From Diacronema lutheri (Eukaryota > Haptophyta > Pavlovophyceae > Pavlovales > Pavlovaceae): a DNA stretch of 64,000 bases. Made by a program: the position numbers and the translations under genes. The notes under the pieces are model-generated. The model was given only the letters and a program-made list of their open reading frames with translations. It did no database searches and was not told the DNA's origin. The DNA lies in contig JAGTXO010000016.1 in the NCBI GenBank assembly GCA_019448385.1, positions 434,001 through 498,000 on the forward strand, in the 5' to 3' direction. This document shows positions 42,428-53,357 of this stretch, piece by piece; the first letter of the stretch is position 1, and the number at the start of each line of letters is the position of its first letter.

Positions 42428-45028
42428 ATGGCCGGAACGGCGCGGCGCCTCGACCGCGCGGCGCGAGAGTACGGCGAGGGTCGGGTGGAGCTCGCGGCGT
42501 CGACGCTCGCCGGCGCGCTGTCGGACTGTATGGCCGCGCGCGCGCGCGCCGACCCGAGTGGCGCGCGCGCGCGCGCGCTCCGGCGCATGTCTGCCGCGCT
42601 CGAGGGCAACGCGGCGTTGTGCGACCGCTCGGCGCGCGGCGCGTGCGCGCACGCGGCTTGCAGCTTTGAGCTGGCGGAGGAGGGCGCGGACGCAGAGGGC
42701 GAAGCGCCGCAGTCGCGCATGCGCGCCGACGCGCTCCGCCGCGCGCTGCACTACAACGCCGCGTGCGAGCACGCGCGCGCCGGCCGCTCGCGTGAGGCGA
42801 CCGCGAGCCTCGCCGTAGCCGTGCGCACGCGCGCGCGCGCGCCGTCGAGCACGGGTGCGCGGGCGCGCGCGCGCGCGCCGCTGGGCGCATGGCTGCTCGG
42901 CGCGGCCGATGGCACGCACGACGCCGAGCTGCTTGCGCCCAAGCCGCCGCCCGCCGCCACGTCGCTCGAGCCGCCCGCCGCCGGCCTCGCCAGCGTCCTC
43001 CGCTCCGTGCGCGCTCAGCTCGGCGACAGCGAGGGCGACGAGCGGATCGGCGGCGATGGCGCTGGCGCACGCGTCGCTGACGGCGGCGCTGGCGGCCAAG
43101 GCGCGCGCCGCTCGCTGCTCGCGTGCGCGCGCCTTGCGCTATGGCTCGCCGTTTCGGCGGCGGACGGCGGCACGCCTGCACTGCCCGGCGATGGTCCGGC
43201 CGTGCCAACCCGGCACAGCGCGTCGGATGCGGCGAATTGGCTCGAGGGGCTCGCGTGGCTTGCCGAGGCGCATGCGCGCGTCGATTCGGACGATGGCGGC
43301 GCCAGTGTGCGTGCCGCCGTCGGCGCGGACGCGACCGCCGCTGACGGCGCAGCGCGCGACACGCCACGCGCCGACTGGGCCGCGGGCCTGGGCCGGCTTG
43401 CCGCGCGCGCGGCGCGCGCGCTCGTCGCTGCGCACGAGCGCGACGTGCGCGGCGCGCGCGCGCGGTGCACAGCGCCCGCAGGCAGCCAGCCCAGCGGCAG
43501 CAGCGGCAGCGGCGCAGATAACGGCTCTCGTGCCGAACGCGCGCGGGCGGGCGACGCGCTCGCGCGTGGCGCGCTCGCCGTGCGCGCGCTCATCGCATGC
43601 GTCGGCGCAGACCTGCGCCCGCTGCCCGAATCGGCCGCGCGCGACGGCGCGCGCGCGCGCGAGCGCGCGGCGGACGCGGCGGACGCGGCGGTCGGGCTCG
43701 GCATGGCCGCCATGCTGTTGTGTGCCACGGCAGTCGGTTGCGCGGCATTTGGCGGCGCGCCGCCAACGCCGGCGCCGCGCGAGGGCGAAGGCGCGGGCGC
43801 GCGCGAACACGACGTCGGCTGCGCGCCGCGCGCGCTCTCACAATGCGAGACGCTTCTCTGTGCAGCCGTGCGCGCTGACCCGACAGGCCGCGCTGTGCAC
43901 CATGGTCTTCTCGCGCTCGCGTGCGCGCGCGCCGGCGATGCCGTGCTCGCACCGCTCGAAAGGGTCGTGCTGCTCGCGAGCGCGGCTGAGCGCGAGCGCG
44001 CGTGCGCGGCGCGCGCACGCGCCGACGGTGGTGGCAATCTCGACGACGCAGATGCGCCCGACGCGCACGGCCTTGGCGCGCTCGCCAGCGCAAGCGCCTA
44101 CTGCGCGATGGCCCGGTGCGAGAGCGTGGGCGATTCCGAGGCGAGCGTCGGCCTGCTCGTCCTACTCGAGCGCGAGCGCGGGCGCCCGGCGCGGCGCGCG
44201 GGCGACGCGCGCGCGGCGCTTCTCATACGCGCCGCCACGCGCGGCGCGGAGCCGGGCTGCGAGCCCGCCGTGCGCTGGTGGTCCGCCGCCGCCGGCGCGG
44301 GCGCAGGCCCCCTCTCCTCCCACTGCCTCGCGTACACGCGCGCGCGGCTCGACGCGCGGCGCGGAGAGTGGAGCGCGGCCGTGTCGATCTACGCATCGCT
44401 CGCGGACTCGTCCGACGCGCGCGCCGCGCTCAGCGCGCTCGGCGTCGGCGTGCACGAGCTGCTCCTCGAGCTCGCGTTCGCGCTCCTTCGCGCGCGCGAG
44501 CTTGAGGACGCAGCTGCGACGGCGGAACTGCCGGCGGGCGCCGCACGCGTGCACGTGCGCACGGCGGCGCTGTACGGCGCGGAGGCGGCGGTGCGCCTCG
44601 GCCGGCCAGCCGACGCGCTCGCGATCCTCGCGTCGGCCGGCGCGCACGACGACGCCGGCGGCGCTGACGGCGCGCACACGCGCGCGCTGCTTGCAGCCGA
44701 GGCCAACGCGCGGGCGGCGGCGCTCGCAGCGCTCGGCCGGTGGTCGGACGCGGCGGCTGCGCTCGGCGAGCGGCTGGACGGTGCGGTCGATGGAGGTGAC
44801 GTCGGCGCCGTTTGCGCGCCCGATGACGACCCCGCGACCGCGCTCAACCGCGCGCTCCTTCGGCTGCACGCCGGCCGGCCCGTTGCCGCGGCGGACGGCT
44901 GGCGGGCGTTTCGGGCGCGCGACGCAGCGATGTCGGGCACGCGCGGCGGCGAGCCGAGCGCCACCGTCGCGCGCGCTTGCGCCGCGCTCGACCGCGCGCT
45001 GCTCGGCTTGCCCGCGGCTCAGTCCTGA
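42428..45028 (+). CDS. Alpha-helical repeat (TPR-like) protein
   Basis: Intronless frame of 866 residues, rich in Ala/Arg. Several helix pairs look like tetratricopeptide units: ALHYNAACEHARAGRSREAT, HGLLALACARAGDAVLAPLE, SSHCLAYTRARLDARRGEWS, YGAEAAVRLGRPADALAILA and NRALLRLHAGRPVAAADGWR. The arrangement of an early helix pair with YN.AC and later hairpins recalls CNOT10 of the CCR4-NOT complex, but the match is weak and offered only as a possibility. TPR arrays are protein-binding scaffolds. Its composition keeps other frames open for hundreds of codons. Confidence 0.7.
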   Translation: MAGTARRLDRAAREYGEGRVELAASTLAGALSDCMAARARADPSGARARALRRMSAALEGNAALCDRSARGACAHAACSFELAEEGADAEGEAPQSRMRADALRRALHYNAACEHARAGRSREATASLAVAVRTRARAPSSTGARARARAPLGAWLLGAADGTHDAELLAPKPPPAATSLEPPAAGLASVLRSVRAQLGDSEGDERIGGDGAGARVADGGAGGQGARRSLLACARLALWLAVSAADGGTPALPGDGPAVPTRHSASDAANWLEGLAWLAEAHARVDSDDGGASVRAAVGADATAADGAARDTPRADWAAGLGRLAARAARALVAAHERDVRGARARCTAPAGSQPSGSSGSGADNGSRAERARAGDALARGALAVRALIACVGADLRPLPESAARDGARARERAADAADAAVGLGMAAMLLCATAVGCAAFGGAPPTPAPREGEGAGAREHDVGCAPRALSQCETLLCAAVRADPTGRAVHHGLLALACARAGDAVLAPLERVVLLASAAERERACAARARADGGGNLDDADAPDAHGLGALASASAYCAMARCESVGDSEASVGLLVLLERERGRPARRAGDARAALLIRAATRGAEPGCEPAVRWWSAAAGAGAGPLSSHCLAYTRARLDARRGEWSAAVSIYASLADSSDARAALSALGVGVHELLLELAFALLRARELEDAAATAELPAGAARVHVRTAALYGAEAAVRLGRPADALAILASAGAHDDAGGADGAHTRALLAAEANARAAALAALGRWSDAAAALGERLDGAVDGGDVGAVCAPDDDPATALNRALLRLHAGRPVAAADGWRAFRARDAAMSGTRGGEPSATVARACAALDRALLGLPAAQS

Positions 45029-45244
45029 CTCCCGAGTCCTGAATCACTTGGATAATAATTTCGGATCTAAAATGTTCGATTGGAACGGTCCGGACCGTTC
45101 GGCCAAGGGGAGAACATGAACATAAACTAACGACGCTTCCGACGGGTCAAGAAGTGCACATGAACATAAAATATAAAGAGTGGACCGGTTCGGACTGTTC
45201 GACCCCCGCCACCCTCCCCGTTTGAGTGCGTCTCCATCGCCGAC
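45029..45244. promoter_or_regulatory. A/T-richer intergenic block with palindrome and short repeats
   Basis: Upstream of the ankyrin gene. It contains the perfect 18-base palindrome gaacggtccggaccgttc (45083-45100), two copies of acatgaacataaa (about 45114 and 45157), and actaacgacgctt near 45125, the same sequence found just before dispersed repeat B at about 55497. The base composition is unlike the flanking genes. It may hold the promoter or remains of a small mobile element. Confidence 0.55.
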
Positions 45245-47827
45245 ATGATTTCCGACTCCGTCTCGCCGTGCTGCGCGAAGTGCGCAGTCGGGCCGCCGGC
45301 GAGCCACATCCACCGCGCGTGCCGCGCCGACCACGCACCCGGCTGTGTTGCGCACCTCCTCGCGCGCGATCCGGCGTGCGCCGGCCACCGGCGCGACAAG
45401 CTCACGCCGCTCATGGTCGCTGCGACCGCCAACAACGCGCGCGCGATCGAGCTGCTGCTCACTCGGGGCGAGGGCGCGCAGGTGGACCTCGTCGGGCCGG
45501 TCGGCGACACGGCGCTCGCGTACGCCGTCCGCGCGGGCAACCTGCCCGCCGCTACCGCGCTCGTCCGCGGGCGCGCGCGCGTCGACGTGACCGCCAGCGA
45601 GGGCGCGTCGCCGCTCATGCTCGCCGTGCGCCGCTCACACGCGGCGATGTGCGCGCTGCTGCTCGACGCGCGCGCGAGCGCCGAGCTGCGCGCCCGCGCG
45701 CCCCACGAGCGCGACTCGGACACGCCGCTGCACGAGGCGTGCGCGCAAGGCTCAGCGGCATTGATCAAGCTGCTCATTGCTGCCGGCGGCGATGCGATCG
45801 TCGCCGCCGACGAGACGGACACGGGTCTGATGCTCAAGTTGCCAGAGGGGCAGCTGCACACGACGCGTTCGCCGCTTGCCCTGCTCATCCAAGGCTACGC
45901 CATCCCCACCCTGTACGATAGCATCGGCGCCGCGCGCGTGCGCGCGACGGACGCGCGCGTGTGCGCGTGCGCCGAGCTCGTGCTCGCGAGTGGCGCGGAC
46001 GCGCACCTGCTCGCGGCGGACGCCAACTTGCTCGTGATCGCGGCGAGGATGGGGCTGCCACGCCTCGTCCGCCTCCTCGCCACACACGGCGCGCCGCGCG
46101 AGGCCGTCAACTTGTGCGTCAATCTGCACTGCGTCATCCCGGCGCGGCTGCGAACGGCCGAGCTCGCCACGCGCGCGTGCATTGACGAGCTGCGCGCCAA
46201 GGGCGAGACGCTCGGCGCGCCGCTGACGGAGTGGATTGCGCTTGCGTCGGAGGCGCACGAGTGGCTCGAGCAGACGCACCTCTACGCCACGCCCCTCCAC
46301 TACTTCGCGGACCTGCCGCCCGCACGCGTCGCCGCGCTGCTGCGCGCGCGTGCCGACGTGCACGCGCGCGTGGCGCGCGACGGCGCGCCGTCGCCACTCT
46401 CGCTCGCCGAGGCGGCGCGCGGCGCGGCGGAAGGTGGCACACCAAGCCCGAGCGCCGCGCTCGTCCTCGCCGCCGCCCACGCCGGCCCGGGCTGGAGCCC
46501 CGGAACGCACGCGCTGTACACGGCCGCAACGCGCGCGCGCGCACGCATGCTCGTGACCGTTGGGTACGCGCTCGGTCACCGGCTGCCCGCGTCGTTGCTC
46601 GCCGGCCGCGCGCGTGAGCTGCTCGATATTTGGCTGGGCGAGGTGATCCCGCGCGTGCTGCCCGCGTGGGCCGAGGATGGCGGCCCGCTCGACGCGCCAC
46701 ACGCGCGCGCCGGAGAGTCCGGTGCGCCCGGCGGCGGCAAGCGCAGGCGCCGCCGCGAGCGGCGCGGCGGCGGTACGGAACGCGGCGCGCCGACCGACGC
46801 GGCTGCACCCGCGGCGGCGGCGACGGCTGCCTCGTCGAGCGCGCACGCCGCGCCCGCCGCGCCCGCCGCGCCCGCCGCCCCTGCCGCGCCCGCCGCCCCT
46901 GCCGCGCCCGCTGCCCAACGGTTTGCGCGCGGCGCCTACGTGGCGGTGCTCAACATGCGCGGGCTGATCTCGACCGAGGGCGGCCGGCGCGGGCGCGTGG
47001 TGCGCTGGGTGGACTCGTCGCAGCGGTACGAGGTGGAGCTGTGCGGCGGCTGCGGGCAGCGCTGCTTCGCCGCCGCGCACGAGCTGAGCGCCGCGACGCC
47101 ATTTCTCTCGCGCGACCCGATGCCACCGGACGACAACCTGCCGCACAAGATCGACGCGACCGGTCGCGAGCTCCCCAATCGGCGCAGCTTGGCGTGGGCC
47201 GCGCGCTTCGGCGAGGGCAGCGAGCGTCCGCTGCTCTTCGGCGTGCACACGACGACGACGACGCGCGCGTCCGACACGCTGCCCGCCGCGCGCATGCGCA
47301 TGTGCGACCGGCTGCTGCACGCGTGCGAGCTCTCCGCTTTGCTCATCAACGAGCCGAGCAACGGCCCACCCGAGGCTGACCACGCGCCGTCGCGCTTCCC
47401 CGGAGAGAGGTCGCGCGTGATGCGCGCTCACGAGCTCGACTGCACGCGCTGCCAGCCGCAGGTGCGCGCGCGCGCTGCGCGGCCGCGCAACGCCGCGCGC
47501 GCCGACCGTCCGCGCGCGCCCCACCGCGGCTGAGGCGCCCGACGGCGTGCGCGCCCGCGCGCCGCCGCGCAGGTGACGACGTCGCTTGGCTACTGGGGCG
47601 TGCGCACCGTCGATGACCTGCTCGTGTGGGCCGAGTTTGAGCAGGTGATGCTTGCGGACGCGTTTTCAAGCATTCCGCGAAGCGACTGGAATTGGGTTGC
47701 GCAGCGCGGCTGGCAGATGGTGGCAAACGCGATGATGCAGGCCCTCAGCGTGCACGTTCAGATGCGCCGGCGCAACGGCGAGCCTGGCGCAACGGCCAAC
47801 CTGCGCCGCTTCTACGAGGATGCGTAG
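45245..47827 (+). CDS. Ankyrin-repeat protein
   Basis: Exons 45245-47461 and 47573-47827 join in phase 0 to give 823 residues. A short Cys/His-rich start (CCAKC ... HIHRAC) precedes about four ankyrin repeats: DKLTPLMVAATANNARAIEL, GDTALAYAVRAGNLPAATAL, GASPLMLAVRRSHAAMCALL and SDTPLHEACAQGSAALIKLL; a more diverged pair follows near residues 240-380. A basic KRRRRRERRGGG patch and an Ala-Ala-Pro repeat lead to a small module FARGAYVAVLNMRGLISTEG with RGRVVRWVDSSQRYEVELCG, similar to folds found with MYND/ankyrin proteins of algae. The last exon, with YWGVRTVDDLLVWAEFEQ and SDWNWVAQRGWQMVANAMM, is well-formed but unassigned. Ankyrin arrays mediate protein contacts. Confidence 0.85.
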
Positions 47828-48109
47828 GAGCTTGGCGCAGCGCAGCGCATGGAGCACGGTTGACTGGTACTTTGGCCTTTTTCGAGCACGCGAGGGCGTC
47901 GGCATGCTTTTCCGAGCTGCAAATCGGGGTGCGCATCGCGTCAACGGGGCTCCTTCAGGCGATGTCGCTCGTTCGCCGTGCCCAAACATGCTCACAGCGC
48001 GCGCCGTGACCCTGTGGGCAGCTTTTACATGTGTGCACGCGCGGCAGTCGGGCGAGATCGCACCGTTGGATCGTTTCTCCGACGTTTGGGCGAGCGAGCC
48101 GTTGCCGCA
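47828..48109. other. Intergenic, no gene seen
   Basis: 282 bases between the ankyrin gene and the left LTR. No convincing coding frame. The last five bases (ccgca, 48105-48109) are one copy of the target-site duplication of the LTR element. Confidence 0.6.
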
Positions 48110-48369
48110 TGCTAGACTTCCCGATCAACTTGTCGACGCAGTAGCTCACTCCGACTCCCTGTCCCCGATGGGCGGACCAGGCGAGTCGAGCGCCACCTAG
48201 TGCTCGGCCTGGCCGAGCGCGGTCTTCGTTTCTTTCCGTCTTCGTTCAGACACCGAATCGCCCAAAAGGCGCGAGCGAAACGTTTCGCTGGCCACCAGTG
48301 GGATCCGTCGTGTGTGTCACACGGACATGCTGTCACACTCACACATGCAGCACAGACACAATGCCAACA
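48110..48369 (-). repeat. LTR of the copia element (3' LTR in element orientation)
   Basis: 260 bases, identical to 52725-52984 as far as I can compare by eye, with TG/CA termini. A G-rich purine tract of about nine bases abuts it on the internal side. Confidence 0.93.
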
Positions 48370-50404
48370 CCCCCCCTCGACGCGCACCGTGCGTGCGGCG
48401 CGCGCGCGCGCAGAACGCACTCAGCGGCGGGCAACCATGAAGCTCGTAACGTGGCGAGCGAACGTGGCGTTGTCTGTGGCCTTCGTCATGATGTCGGCGT
48501 GGTTGAGCGAGGTGTGCACCTTGCTCACAACGATCCGACCCTTCTCCTGCGCGTCGCGCACGTAGTGGTACTTGACCTCGACGTGCTTCGTGCGCCGGTG
48601 GTGCACCGGGTTGTTGACGAGATCGATCGTCCCCTGGTTGTCTTCAAAGATCTCCGTCGGCGACTCCGACGGCTGGTGGAGGAAGTCGATGATGCTCCGG
48701 AGGTAGTCGACCTCTCGGCAGCACTCGCTCAATGCGACATACTCCGCCTCGCAGCTGCTGAGCGAGATCGTGCTCTGCAAGCCGTTGTGCCACGAGATCG
48801 GCGCACCGTTGAAAAAACACGATGTAGCCGGTCGTGGACTTGCGCTGCACGGGGTCGTTGGCCCAGTCCGCGTCGGCGAACGCGCGCAGCGTCGCGCATT
48901 CGGCGTGCTCTCCGTACTTGAAGAGCAAGCCGAGCTGCTCGGTGCCGCGCAGGTACTGCAGCACGCGACGTGCGGCGCGCAGGTCGACGGCCCTCGGCCT
49001 CGACATCCGCCGCGCCAGCATGTTCACCGCGTGCGCAAGATCGGGCCGGCGCGTCACCATCGCGAACATCAGCCCTCCCGTGATGGACTGGTACATGAGC
49101 TTGTCCTCCGTCGAGAGCAGCTCGTCGTCGTCGTCGTCTGACGACACGAGCGATCGCGCCTCGACCTCCGGCGTCGGCGCCGGTTGTCCTGTCGTCGCTC
49201 CGAAGCGTTCGAGCAGCCCGGTGACGTACGGTCCGAGGTGCATGTAAATGCCGTCCGACCACGTCTCAAAGATGGCACCGAGGAACTTGTCGAGCCTCGC
49301 CGACAGCTTGATCTCGTAGTGCGGCCGCAGGCTCGCGGCCAGCTCCTCGATCGCGCGCGCCGAGCGCGTCAGGTTGAGGAAGATGAGGTCGTCCACGAAC
49401 CCTCCTGCGATGAGGTACTCGCCCGGTGCCGTCTCCTTGACGTAGATGCACGGGGCAGACGGCGCCTCGGCGAAGCCGAGCGCCAGCAGCGACGATCGGT
49501 GCAGCCGATGCCACGCGCGCCCCGACTGCCGAAGGCCTGGGTGCGCCTTGAGACTCCGCCCGACCACCTTGTAGCCGGACGGCGCGACCGTCTTGGTCAC
49601 GTAGCCTTGGGGCAAACTGTGCAGCGGCCGCTCGTCCTCGTCGAGCGACGAGTTGAGGTACGCGTCCTTGACATCGCCCTTGGTGATGACGGCGAACGAG
49701 CCGATGGTCGCGTCCTTGAATCGCTGCGCCTTGCCCGTCTGCATCTTGGCCCCGAGCGCGATGAGCAGACGAACTTGCTCGGGCCGAATCGTCGGCGAGA
49801 AGACCTCCTGGAAGTCCACGCCGGGCCTCTGAAAGTTGCCCATCAGGACCGAGCGCGCCTTGAAGCGCTCGACCTTGCCGTCCGGGTCGGCCTTGAGGGC
49901 AAAGACCCACTGGCTCGGGAGCGCCCACGTGCCGAGCGGCACGAGCACCTCCGCAAAGGTGCCGAGCTGCTCATGCCCGGCGAGATGCTCCTGGACGGCG
50001 GCTTGCCACTGCTCCGCCTGCTGCGAGCGCATCGCCTGCTTGTAGTTCTTCGGGATGACGACGTCCTGCGCCTTCCAGACAGCGACGCAGGTTGCAGCCA
50101 GAACGCGAGGGAACAGCTGCGGGTTGGACCGAGAAGTGCGATCACGGCGGTCCACGTCGTGCGACAGGTCGAGCTGCTGCTGCGACTCGTCCAGCACGTC
50201 ATAGTTGGCGCCCGACTCGTCGCCCGACACGTCCTCGTGCGGCTTCGCAATCGGACTGAGCACGGGGTAAGCAACGCCCGCCTCGTCGCGCGGCAGCTCG
50301 CGACCACGTTGGGGTGAGGTCACGTCCGCGCCCTGCGCGTGACCATCAGGTGAGGTCACGCCCTCGTCGTCGTCCGCGCCGATCAGGCCGGAAGGCGACT
50401 CGTA

Positions 50405-50665
50405 CGGCAGCTCGCGCGTCGGCGAAGTCCCGTACCACGGCAGCTCGCGCGTCGGCGCAGCCGCACTCTCGGGCAGCTCGCGCGTCGGCGCAGCCGCACT
50501 CTCGGGCAGCTCGCGCGTTTGCGCAGCCGCTCTCTCGGGCAGCTCGCGCGTCGGCGCAGCCGCTCTCTCGGGCACCCCGCGCCTCGGCAAGGCCCCGAAC
50601 CACGGCAGCCCGAGCATCGGCGCAGCCGCAATCCCCGGTAGCTCGCGCGTCGGCGCAGCTCCGGT
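50405..50665. repeat. Tandem 30-bp repeats inside the copia element
   Basis: Roughly eight imperfect copies of a 30-base unit containing ggcagctcgcgcgtcggcgc, in the linker between the integrase and reverse transcriptase parts of the element. In-frame length variation of a spacer is the simplest reading. A longer 96-base unit downstream (about 50.67-50.82 kb) is also duplicated. Confidence 0.85.
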
Positions 50666-52724
50666 GCTCAGCGATGGCCTCTCGGAAGCGTCGAAGTCGA
50701 CGTCCTCATCCTCGCTCGCACTGTCGGGCGTGTCAGCCCTGTCGTGCTCCTCGTGCGATGGCCTCTCGGAAGCGTCGAAGTCGACGTCCTCATCCTCGCG
50801 CGCACTGTCGGGCGTGTCGGCCCAGTCGTGCTCCTCGTCGGCAGGCAGCCGCCCATCGGGCGCCTCCTCCGGCAGCGAATCGTGCTGGCGCGTGCGGCGC
50901 GCAGCATCGCTCGTCCCCACGCCAGCCCGCTGCGGTGCGGCGCCAAGCGATGAGAACCCCCCCTCGACGATGTCCGTCTCGTCGACCCACACATCGCGTG
51001 AGTACAAAAGGGTACCGTCGTCGCAGCGGACGACATAGCCGAGGACGTAACGAAACACGCCCCGGACCTGCAGGCCGTGCCCACCCCAGAGGTAGACGCG
51101 CCCGAGCACGGCGCGCTGTCGGAGCGTGCCCAGCGCCTGCGCGCGAGCCCCGACCAGCAGCACCCGGCACCTGGCCCCGAAGGCCACGTGGTGCTTGAAC
51201 GTAGCCGGCACGCCGAAGAAGAGCTCCTCCGGCGACCGCCACTCGGCGCGCTCACCCGCCTGCGCGATACGTTGCGAGGCGAGCCTGTTGCGCGATGCCA
51301 CCGCATGCCACGCCGCAAAGTGCCAGTCGTGCATGGGTATGCCGCCCGCGCGCGTCATGAGCGCGCGCGGACGGACCTTGAGCGAACGAATCGCGCGCTC
51401 CGCCACCCCGTTCGAACTCGGCGAGTCGGGTGCGGAGGTAACCGTCGAAGAGAAGCCGAGCTGCGCCAGCGCGCGCTCGACAGATGCGGCCATCAACGAA
51501 GTGCCGCCATCCGTGTGGATGCTGCGTCGCCCGAACGACGAGCCGAGGATCCAGTGGGAGATGTGCATCGCCCCCGTCCCCAACAGCTGCGCGTACCACT
51601 GCAGGGCGAGCGCGATCTCGCTCTCCGCCAGCGTGCGCAGTGCGTACACTTGCCACCGACGCGAGTAGCCGTCGACCAGGATCGTCCCGTAGCGGAAGCC
51701 GAGGCGACGGCCGTCCACGCTGAACGGAAGATCATCACGAGAGATCTCGAAGATGTCGACATGAGTGACGCCGCCCGGGTAGCTGCCCGTCGGCATCGCG
51801 TCCTTGAACGACTTGCGGACCATCGACGCCGCCGACTGCTCGTCGAGCGCGTCATTCTTGAGTTCCGCCATCCCGCCGACGCGCGCCATCGTACGCAGCA
51901 GGAGGTTCTTGTCCGTTGTGCCCGCTCTGATCGACCATACCCGAAGCTCCTCCTCGCTTGGACCGGCCGGCGGGCGACTTAGTTTCCCGGTGGCTGCGCG
52001 ACGGCGGCGACGAGCGCCGGGTTGGACTTGAGCGCGGTCGAAGCCGTCCGCGCGAGCCACACCTTCATCTTGGCCTGCTCGTCCAGGCGCACGAGCGGGC
52101 CGCCGACGGCGCGGAAGTCCGCGTAGTGGCCGTCGCGCGAGAACGTGATGTTGACGCCAGAGGCGGCGAGGCAGGTCGCGGAGATGATCGGCATCGGCAC
52201 CTTGTCGGAACCCCAGGCCTTGACCACGACGAACGGCCTCCCGCCGGACTTTTCGGCGCTGGCCTCGTCGAGGTAGAGCAGCAGCTCTCCGGCGACCGTG
52301 ACCGTCTCCTGCGTGCCGTTGCCGAAAACGAGCGTCTGAGGCTCGTCGAGCGGCTTGCAGTTAACGAGCAGCGCGGCCGGCACGATGTTCTTCTCCGAGC
52401 CTGAGTCGATGAGCGCGTCGCCCGCGCCGCCGATGCGCGGCTTCGGGCGGTCAAGGCCGGTCGCAGCCGTCGTCGCCGCGAGGAGCGCGTCCGCAGGCGC
52501 CGTCCACGCCGAGAGCGAGAAGATCGCGCTCAGCTGGGTCGCGTCGGAAGTCACCGCGCTACTGTTGCCGACGACGAGCTGCTGACCCGCCGGCTTCTTG
52601 CCCGCGTCCGACTTCGTGCCGTTCGACGTTGGCGTGTTCGACTGCCTGCCGCCGGCCTTCTTCAGGTTCTTCAAGTCGTCGACTTGCTTGATGACCAGGT
52701 TGTCGCCGCTGCGGCTTGACGTCA

Positions 52725-52984
52725 TGCTAGACTTCCCGATCAACTTGTCGACGCAGTAGCTCACTCCGACTCCCTGTCCCCGATGGGCGGACCAGGCGAG
52801 TCGAGCGCCACCTAGTGCTCGGCCTGGCCGAGCGCGGTCTTCGTTTCTTTCCGTCTTCGTTCAGACACCGAATCGCCCAAAAGGCGCGAGCGAAACGTTT
52901 CGCTGGCCACCAGTGGGATCCGTCGTGTGTGTCACACGGACATGCTGTCACACTCACACATGCAGCACAGACACAATGCCAACA
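52725..52984 (-). repeat. LTR of the copia element (5' LTR in element orientation)
   Basis: 260 bases matching 48110-48369. It is followed by the second copy of the ccgca target duplication, 97 bases from the 5' end of the tRNA-Ala gene. Confidence 0.93.
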
Positions 52985-53011
52985 CCGCACAGAGCGTGTC
53001 GTGAATAATCG

Positions 53012-53043
53012 CGTCGAGTACTATTCGAGAATAGTACTCGACG
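53012..53043. repeat. Perfect 32-nt palindrome
   Basis: Arms cgtcgagtactattc and gaatagtactcgacg with a two-base centre (ga). It lies in an A/T-richer stretch between the LTR element and the tRNA-Ala gene. As RNA it would be a very stable hairpin. Confidence 0.95.
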
Positions 53044-53086
53044 CCTTTGTATATGTACCCTGATTTTTCTTAAATTTGCGTTCGTC

Positions 53087-53159
53087 GGGGCTGTAGCTCA
53101 ATTGGCAGAGCGTGAGCTTTGCATGTTCGAAGTAGTGGGATCGAAACCCATCAGCTCCA
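53087..53159 (+). tRNA. tRNA-Ala(UGC)
   Basis: 73-base cloverleaf: acceptor ggggctg/cagctcc, D arm gctc/gagc, anticodon stem tgagc/gttcg (with one G-T pair) around loop tttgcat, anticodon TGC, T arm gtggg/cccat with loop atcgaaa. The discriminator base is A and there is no intron. The G-U identity pair at 3:70 is G3-T70. A TTTT polymerase III terminator starts two bases after the gene. A54 in the T loop matches plant cytosolic tRNA-Ala. Confidence 0.95.
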
Positions 53160-53357
53160 TGTTTTGCTTATTGTCGGCCTCGCACGTGCCACCGTGGCGC
53201 GCCGCAGCGTCGCCGGTGGTACTGGGCGACATGCGCGCCTCGCAGCACACCGAACACGCTCGGGCGCTGCTGGTGCTGCGCGGCACGCGCGCCTCGCGCC
53301 GGACTTTTGCAAATCGTGAGGAACGCCGCCTGGGACCCATCGTGTGGAACAGCCGCC

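Larger units (their letters stand above)
48110..52984 (-). mobile_element. Young Ty1/copia-type LTR retrotransposon
   Basis: Fossil/resident element of 4,875 bases. It has two LTRs of 260 bases (48110-48369 and 52725-52984), each with TG...CA ends and identical as read, flanked by the 5-base duplication ccgca (48105-48109, 52985-52989). Parts, read from the right: a short leader and gag-like remnant region, an aspartic protease-like region near 52.4 kb, integrase (about 51.8-51.0 kb), a linker with tandem repeats (about 50.40-50.66 kb), reverse transcriptase (about 50.1-49.1 kb) and RNase H (to about 48.4 kb). Protease-integrase-RT order defines copia. A poly-G purine tract precedes the left LTR. 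No full-length gag is recognised. The reading frame is interrupted about twice, some of which may be the frameshifting such families use. LTR identity implies very recent insertion. Confidence 0.95.

Noticed and set aside
42428-45028. Firm CNOT10 assignment for the helical-repeat protein
   Set aside because: Only the spacing of helix pairs resembles CNOT10; no diagnostic block was recognised.
48110-52984. A solitary host gene in the copia interval
   Set aside because: Identical LTRs, target duplication and the protease-integrase-RT-RNase H order show it is one LTR element.
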